Assembly: GCA_964655005.1 (NCBI GenBank)
Contig: CAZZKE010000003.1
Span: 1 to 64,000 of the forward strand
Direction: 5' to 3'
Source: CAZZKE01 sp964655005
GTDB taxonomy: Bacteria > Pseudomonadota > Alphaproteobacteria > Rhodospirillales > JABHCV01
DNA length: 64,000 nucleotides
Part shown: positions 60,648 to 64,000 of the stretch, piece by piece
Layout: every line of letters starts with the position of its first letter
How positions within the stretch are numbered: the stretch's first letter is position 1
Notes under the pieces: generated by a model
Seen by the model: the letters and a program-made list of their open reading frames with translations, nothing else
What the model was told of the DNA's origin: nothing
The model's database searches: none
Translations under genes and position numbers: made by a program

Positions 60648-61982
60648 TTATTCCCGGTAGGCAAGGGCAATTAGCTGGATCGGGTGTTGCAGCGGACTGG
60701 CCGGGGCCGCGCCATCTTCCAGCCGCCCCATGCCCTGCACGATATGTTCACGCGCCAGCGGGCATTCCGATACCAGATAGGGCGATTTTTCCTTGTTCGC
60801 CAGGCGGGCGACGGGTTTGCCGATTTTCAGGGCGACATCGAAATTGTCCTTCATGACGCCCCACGAACCGCCGTGGCCGGAACACCGCTCGATCACCTGA
60901 ACATGGGTGTCGGGAATGTGTTTCAGCATTTCGGCGCCCTTCTGACCCATATTCTGGGCCCGGGAATGACACGGGATATGCACGGTCACGCCACCATCCA
61001 GCGCCTTCATGCCGTCGGCCAGGCCTTCCTTGCCGGCGATATCGACAATATATTCGCTCAGGTCGAAGGCCGCCTCGCCAAGCTTTTTGACAGCCGCGTT
61101 TTCGGGCACGATTAACGGCCATTCGAATTTAAGCATCAGCGAGCACGAGGCGACCAGCGAGACGATGTCGTAGCCCTTGTCGATCCAGCCGGAAAGATCG
61201 GCGGCGACCCGGGCGGCGCTGTCCGCGACGGCGGCGATATCGCCGTGTTCCAACTGCGGCATGCCGCAGCAGCCGGGGTAGACCACTTCGGTCTCGACGC
61301 CGTTGCGGGCCAGCACCCGCCGTGCGGCCAGGCCGATTTCGGCGTTGTTGTATTCGCCCGAGCAGGTGGCGTAGATCACCGCCTTGCGGCCATGGGCCGG
61401 GGCCTGGTCGTTAATCGCGGGTTTCGCCGCCGCCAATCCGGTCAGCCTTTTGTCGTTGAAGGCGGGCAGGGCGGCGTCCTTGTGGATGCCGGCGACGGCC
61501 TGCATCACCGGCCGGGTCAGGCCGTTACCGCATTTGGTCGCCCAGTTGGCGAGCCCCGATACGGCACAGCCCAGCGCGCCATTGCGGTCGGTTTTGGTCA
61601 TTTGTTGTTCGATCGCCGGTATTTCGCCTTTGCCAAGCTGGGCGGCCCTGGCGCGCAGCATCAGGTGCGGGAAATCCAGGTCGAATTCATGCGGCGGAAC
61701 GTAAGGGCATTTCACCATAAAGCACATATCGCACAATGTGCAGGCGTCAATTACCGGCTTGAAGTCGGCGCTTTGTACCGAATCGAGCTCGCCGCTTTCG
61801 GATTCATCGACAAGGTCGAACAGGCGGGGGAAGCTGTCGCACAGGTTGAAGCAGCGGCGGCAGCCGTGGCATATGTCGAACACCCGGCGCAGTTCTTCAT
61901 CAAGCTTTTTTTCGTCGAGAAAATCCGGCTCCCGCCATGGAATCGGATGGCGCGTCGGCGCCCCCAGGCTTCCTTCGCTCAT
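60648..61982 (-). CDS. Heterodisulfide-reductase-like (Fe-S)-binding protein (GlpC-like)
   Basis: This is a 444-residue protein. Two ferredoxin-type motifs lie near the N-terminus: ICHGCRRCFNLCDSFP and ACTLCDMCFMVKCPYVPP. Two CCG-type domains follow (VYPGCCGMPQLEHGDI and ERCSGHGGSWGVMKD, the second lacking one Cys). It resembles GlpC and HdrB/D parts, which move electrons from quinols or thiols. It lies between rubrerythrin and DUF3501 on one strand, 79 bases after rubrerythrin, and probably feeds electrons to or from it. That is inference. Confidence 0.88.
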   Translation of the reverse strand: MSEGSLGAPTRHPIPWREPDFLDEKKLDEELRRVFDICHGCRRCFNLCDSFPRLFDLVDESESGELDSVQSADFKPVIDACTLCDMCFMVKCPYVPPHEFDLDFPHLMLRARAAQLGKGEIPAIEQQMTKTDRNGALGCAVSGLANWATKCGNGLTRPVMQAVAGIHKDAALPAFNDKRLTGLAAAKPAINDQAPAHGRKAVIYATCSGEYNNAEIGLAARRVLARNGVETEVVYPGCCGMPQLEHGDIAAVADSAARVAADLSGWIDKGYDIVSLVASCSLMLKFEWPLIVPENAAVKKLGEAAFDLSEYIVDIAGKEGLADGMKALDGGVTVHIPCHSRAQNMGQKGAEMLKHIPDTHVQVIERCSGHGGSWGVMKDNFDVALKIGKPVARLANKEKSPYLVSECPLAREHIVQGMGRLEDGAAPASPLQHPIQLIALAYRE

Positions 61983-62002
61983 GGGCTGTAATCCTTTAAA
62001 AT

Positions 62003-62037
62003 ATAGCGTGGGGAGACCCGAAGCCGAATCCCCCCAC
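62003..62037 (-). terminator. Intercistronic hairpin between rubrerythrin and the Fe-S gene
   Basis: On the minus strand GTGGGG pairs with CCCCAC, and an inner GATTCG/CGGGTC stem closes only with G-U pairs, so it is specific to the minus-strand RNA. The tail is GCTATATTTT. It could act as a partial terminator or attenuator, lowering expression of the downstream genes relative to rubrerythrin. Confidence 0.5.
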
Positions 62038-62061
62038 CTAAATTACGGATGAAAGGACGGC

Positions 62062-62475
<414 letters not shown>

Positions 62476-62526
62476 TTTGTCTCTCCTGAATCTGCGGTTA
62501 TGTCGGGTTAGCGACGATACGGGCCG

Positions 62527-62555
62527 AATATGGAGTAAACCAATATGCTTGTCAA
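62527..62555 (-). promoter_or_regulatory. Promoter of the rubrerythrin operon
   Basis: On the minus strand TTGACA (62555-62550, perfect) and CATATT (62532-62527) are 17 bases apart, with the transcript starting near 62520. Confidence 0.65.
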
Positions 62556-62559
62556 GAAC

Positions 62560-62576
62560 TATATAATCATTCTAAA
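62560..62576. promoter_or_regulatory. Irr/PerR-like operator upstream of rubrerythrin
   Basis: TATATAATCATTCTAAA fits the iron control element TTTAGAA-N3-TTCTAAA in 12 of 14 positions. The overlapping ATATAATCATTCTAA also fits the PerR box TTATAATNATTATAA in 12 of 14. It sits just upstream of the -35, centred about 48 bases before the transcript start. An Irr-like regulator is encoded next door. Confidence 0.6.
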
Positions 62577-62612
62577 ATAGCCTGTAAGACATTGTTTATA
62601 TTGTAAAATCTT

Positions 62613-63014
62613 TTATGAAACCCTGACGACAACATCGATCCGTTTAATGGCCACGCCGTTCGGCGCATCGGGTAATTTGTCGATCGATATGCTGTCGCCG
62701 TCGATATCTTCCAGGACGCCATCGTTTTCAAAATAGAAATGATGGTGGTCGCTGGTATTGGTGTCGAAATACGACCGCGCCGTGCCGACCACTATTTCCC
62801 GCAGCAGGCCGACACCGGTGAACTGGTGCAGGGTGTTGTAGACCGTCGCCAGCGAAACCCGCATGTTGGCGGCGATTGCCTCGGCATGCAGGGCTTCCGC
62901 CGTAACGTGCCGGTCGCCGCCCTCGAACAATAATTTCGACAGCGCCAGGCGCTGCCGGGTCGGGCGCAGACCGGCGGCCCTTAGTTGTTCGAGAAATTGG
63001 CTATAGGTTCTCAT
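62613..63014 (-). CDS. irr: Fur family regulator, Irr type
   Basis: This is a 133-residue regulator with the Fur-type winged helix (LRPTRQRLALSKLLFEGGDRHVTAEALHAEAIAANMRVSLATVYNTLHQFTGVGLL). The C-terminal domain has FDTNTSDHHHFYFENDGVLEDI. The HHH cluster and the lack of the two CxxC zinc pairs mark it as Irr, the alphaproteobacterial iron/heme regulator, rather than Fur or PerR. The heme-regulatory GCWP motif of Bradyrhizobium Irr is absent, as in many Irr proteins. Its neighbour rubrerythrin carries an ICE-like box. Confidence 0.85.
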   Translation of the reverse strand: MRTYSQFLEQLRAAGLRPTRQRLALSKLLFEGGDRHVTAEALHAEAIAANMRVSLATVYNTLHQFTGVGLLREIVVGTARSYFDTNTSDHHHFYFENDGVLEDIDGDSISIDKLPDAPNGVAIKRIDVVVRVS

Positions 63015-63066
63015 TGGCGCGGTCCTTGTCTTCTTTAGTTATGGGACTATTCAGTCCACGGCATTA

Positions 63067-63095
63067 AGGATAATTTAGAATAAAAATAAAAACAA
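63067..63095 (-). promoter_or_regulatory. Candidate irr promoter with an ICE half-site
   Basis: On the minus strand TTGTTT (63095-63090) and TATCCT (63072-63067) are 17 bases apart. The half-site TTCTAAA (63080-63074) lies between them. Binding there would repress, so autoregulation is possible. Confidence 0.4.
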
Positions 63096-63132
63096 GCAAA
63101 GCCATTTCAAATATATGGGAATAATTTATATT

Positions 63133-64000
63133 CTAATCGCCACTGACGATCCTGTCGACCAGCTCCTGGATGGTCGGCACGAAACCGTTTTGGTAAAAAG
63201 GGTCAGAGCCGAATTTGTAGGCATTGTGGCCGGAAAACATCAAATTATCCTCGATGCTGCCGCCATGGGCGATTTCTTGCAGGGATTTCTGAATGCAGAA
63301 AGACCTGGGGTCGGCCCGCTTGCCGGTAGATCCCTCCTCGTTTTCGGCCCAGTTGCTGAACCGGCATTGCGACAGGCAGCCCATGCAGTTCTGCTGGTCC
63401 TCCAGGATCGCCGCGGCCTTTTCCGGGGTTACGAAAATAACCGTGCCGTCGGGGGTTTTCATGCCGGCGGTGTAACCGTCGGCGATCCAGGCTTCGGCCT
63501 TCGCCTTGTCGCCGGAACTCAGATACACCGGCCTGCCGCGCGGCCCCAGGGGCAGCGGTTCCGGGCACTGTTCGCTCGCCTTGGCCTGATAGGCGACCTG
63601 ATGTTGGCCGCGCTGTTCCAGTTCGTTCAGCAAATTGTTGCGAACGGCGGAAGAATAAAAACCGGTAGGGCTGAACCGGTTCAGGAAGATGTCGCCTTCC
63701 TTGAGCCCCATCAGCCGTTTTCGCCAGGCCCCCGATACCGGGCTTTCCCTGGTCAACAGGGGGCGGGTGCCGAACTGAAAGGCGATCGGCCCTATTTCCG
63801 AATTATCGATCCAGTCCTGCCAGTCTCGCAAGTACCAGACCCCGCCGGCCATGATGATCGGCGTATTATCCAGGCCGAACTGCCGCATCTGCCGGCGCAG
63901 ATCGACGATTCTGGGATAGGGATCCTGCGGAACTTCCGGGTCCTCTACGTTGCTCAGGCCATTGTGGCCGCCGGCCAGCCAGGGGTCTTCGTAAACGACG
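63133..64000 (-). CDS. Nitronate monooxygenase-like flavoprotein (5' end outside window)
   Basis: The visible part is the C-terminal 288 residues; the frame is open to the window edge with no start yet reached. It belongs to the NAD(P)H-dependent flavin oxidoreductase/nitronate monooxygenase family: PIIMAGGVWYLRDWQDW and GPIAFQFGTRPLLTRESP are typical of the FMN-binding barrel. A Cys-rich segment QNCMGCLSQCRFSNW is unusual for simple nitronate monooxygenases and could bind a metal or cluster. Substrate is unknown. It is transcribed toward irr, ending 119 bases before it. Confidence 0.8.
   Translation of the reverse strand, partial: VVYEDPWLAGGHNGLSNVEDPEVPQDPYPRIVDLRRQMRQFGLDNTPIIMAGGVWYLRDWQDWIDNSEIGPIAFQFGTRPLLTRESPVSGAWRKRLMGLKEGDIFLNRFSPTGFYSSAVRNNLLNELEQRGQHQVAYQAKASEQCPEPLPLGPRGRPVYLSSGDKAKAEAWIADGYTAGMKTPDGTVIFVTPEKAAAILEDQQNCMGCLSQCRFSNWAENEEGSTGKRADPRSFCIQKSLQEIAHGGSIEDNLMFSGHNAYKFGSDPFYQNGFVPTIQELVDRIVSGD

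Overview
The window is high-GC chromosomal DNA from an alphaproteobacterium. The supporting features are the hemE/oriC/ppsR junction, the rsmG-parA-parB block with mnmE and mnmG, an Irr-type Fur-family regulator, DUF3576 and DUF6489 proteins, the Tim44-mltA-smr block and HemJ. The overall repertoire looks Rhodospirillales-like, but that is inference. A run of 100 N flanked by two identical 55-bp copies shows it is a scaffold from a draft or metagenome assembly. Coding density is high, nearly every gene is ordinary housekeeping, and I saw no rRNA, tRNA, CRISPR array, transposase or integrase.

Layout. 0-4.5 kb: cyclopropane fatty acid synthase, a copper P-type ATPase and an ECF sigma factor with a Cys-rich tail. 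4.45-4.68 kb: the assembly gap. 4.7-7.8 kb: a VPLPA-CTERM surface protein and two conserved proteins of unknown function, the second behind a sigma-54 promoter. 7.8-14.3 kb: L,D-transpeptidase, YggS, a thiamine-phosphate-synthase-like protein, DUF3576 lipoprotein, leuS, lptE, holA. 14.3-15.6 kb: a Fur-box-headed cupredoxin/FTR1 iron importer. 15.7-21.8 kb: parB, parA, rsmG, mnmG, mnmE and DUF6489, with two perfect parS sites. 21.9-28.4 kb: a YyaL-type thioredoxin-domain protein, ogt, rho, hemJ, hemH, hemE.

28.4-28.8 kb is the probable replication origin. It is AT-rich, carries DnaA boxes and sits between hemE and ppsR, as in Caulobacter and Rickettsia; genes next to it point away on both sides. 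28.8-31.8 kb: ppsR, aroE, coaE, dnaQ. 31.8-38.8 kb: secB, fxsA, Tim44-like, mltA, a lutABC-like lactate oxidation operon, smr and an XRE regulator. 38.8-47.1 kb: a class A PBP, gyrB, recF, dnaN and dnaA, all leftward. 47.5-52.3 kb: rpsT, enoyl-CoA hydratase, a small exported protein, mutM, ubiE, ubiB. 52.3-53.3 kb: a four-helix membrane protein and a TetR regulator behind a palindromic operator. 53.4-58.4 kb: coaBC, dut, an Rrf2 regulator, cysK, a MoeB-like E1 enzyme, a DsrE-like protein and a CBS protein. 58.4-60.0 kb: a 2-hydroxyacid dehydrogenase and an SH3 protein. 60.0-63.0 kb: rubrerythrin, a two-cluster Fe-S protein and DUF3501, next to an Irr-type regulator. The window ends inside a nitronate monooxygenase-like gene.

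The most interesting accessory signals are: the ECF sigma/copper ATPase pair, which may be a CorE-like metal-sensing unit; the rubrerythrin/Fe-S/DUF3501 operon with an Irr/PerR-like box and an intercistronic hairpin; the sigma-54 promoter before an unknown protein with internal repeats; and the TetR operator over a possibly leaderless membrane-protein gene. I did not find a clear, entirely new multi-gene system.
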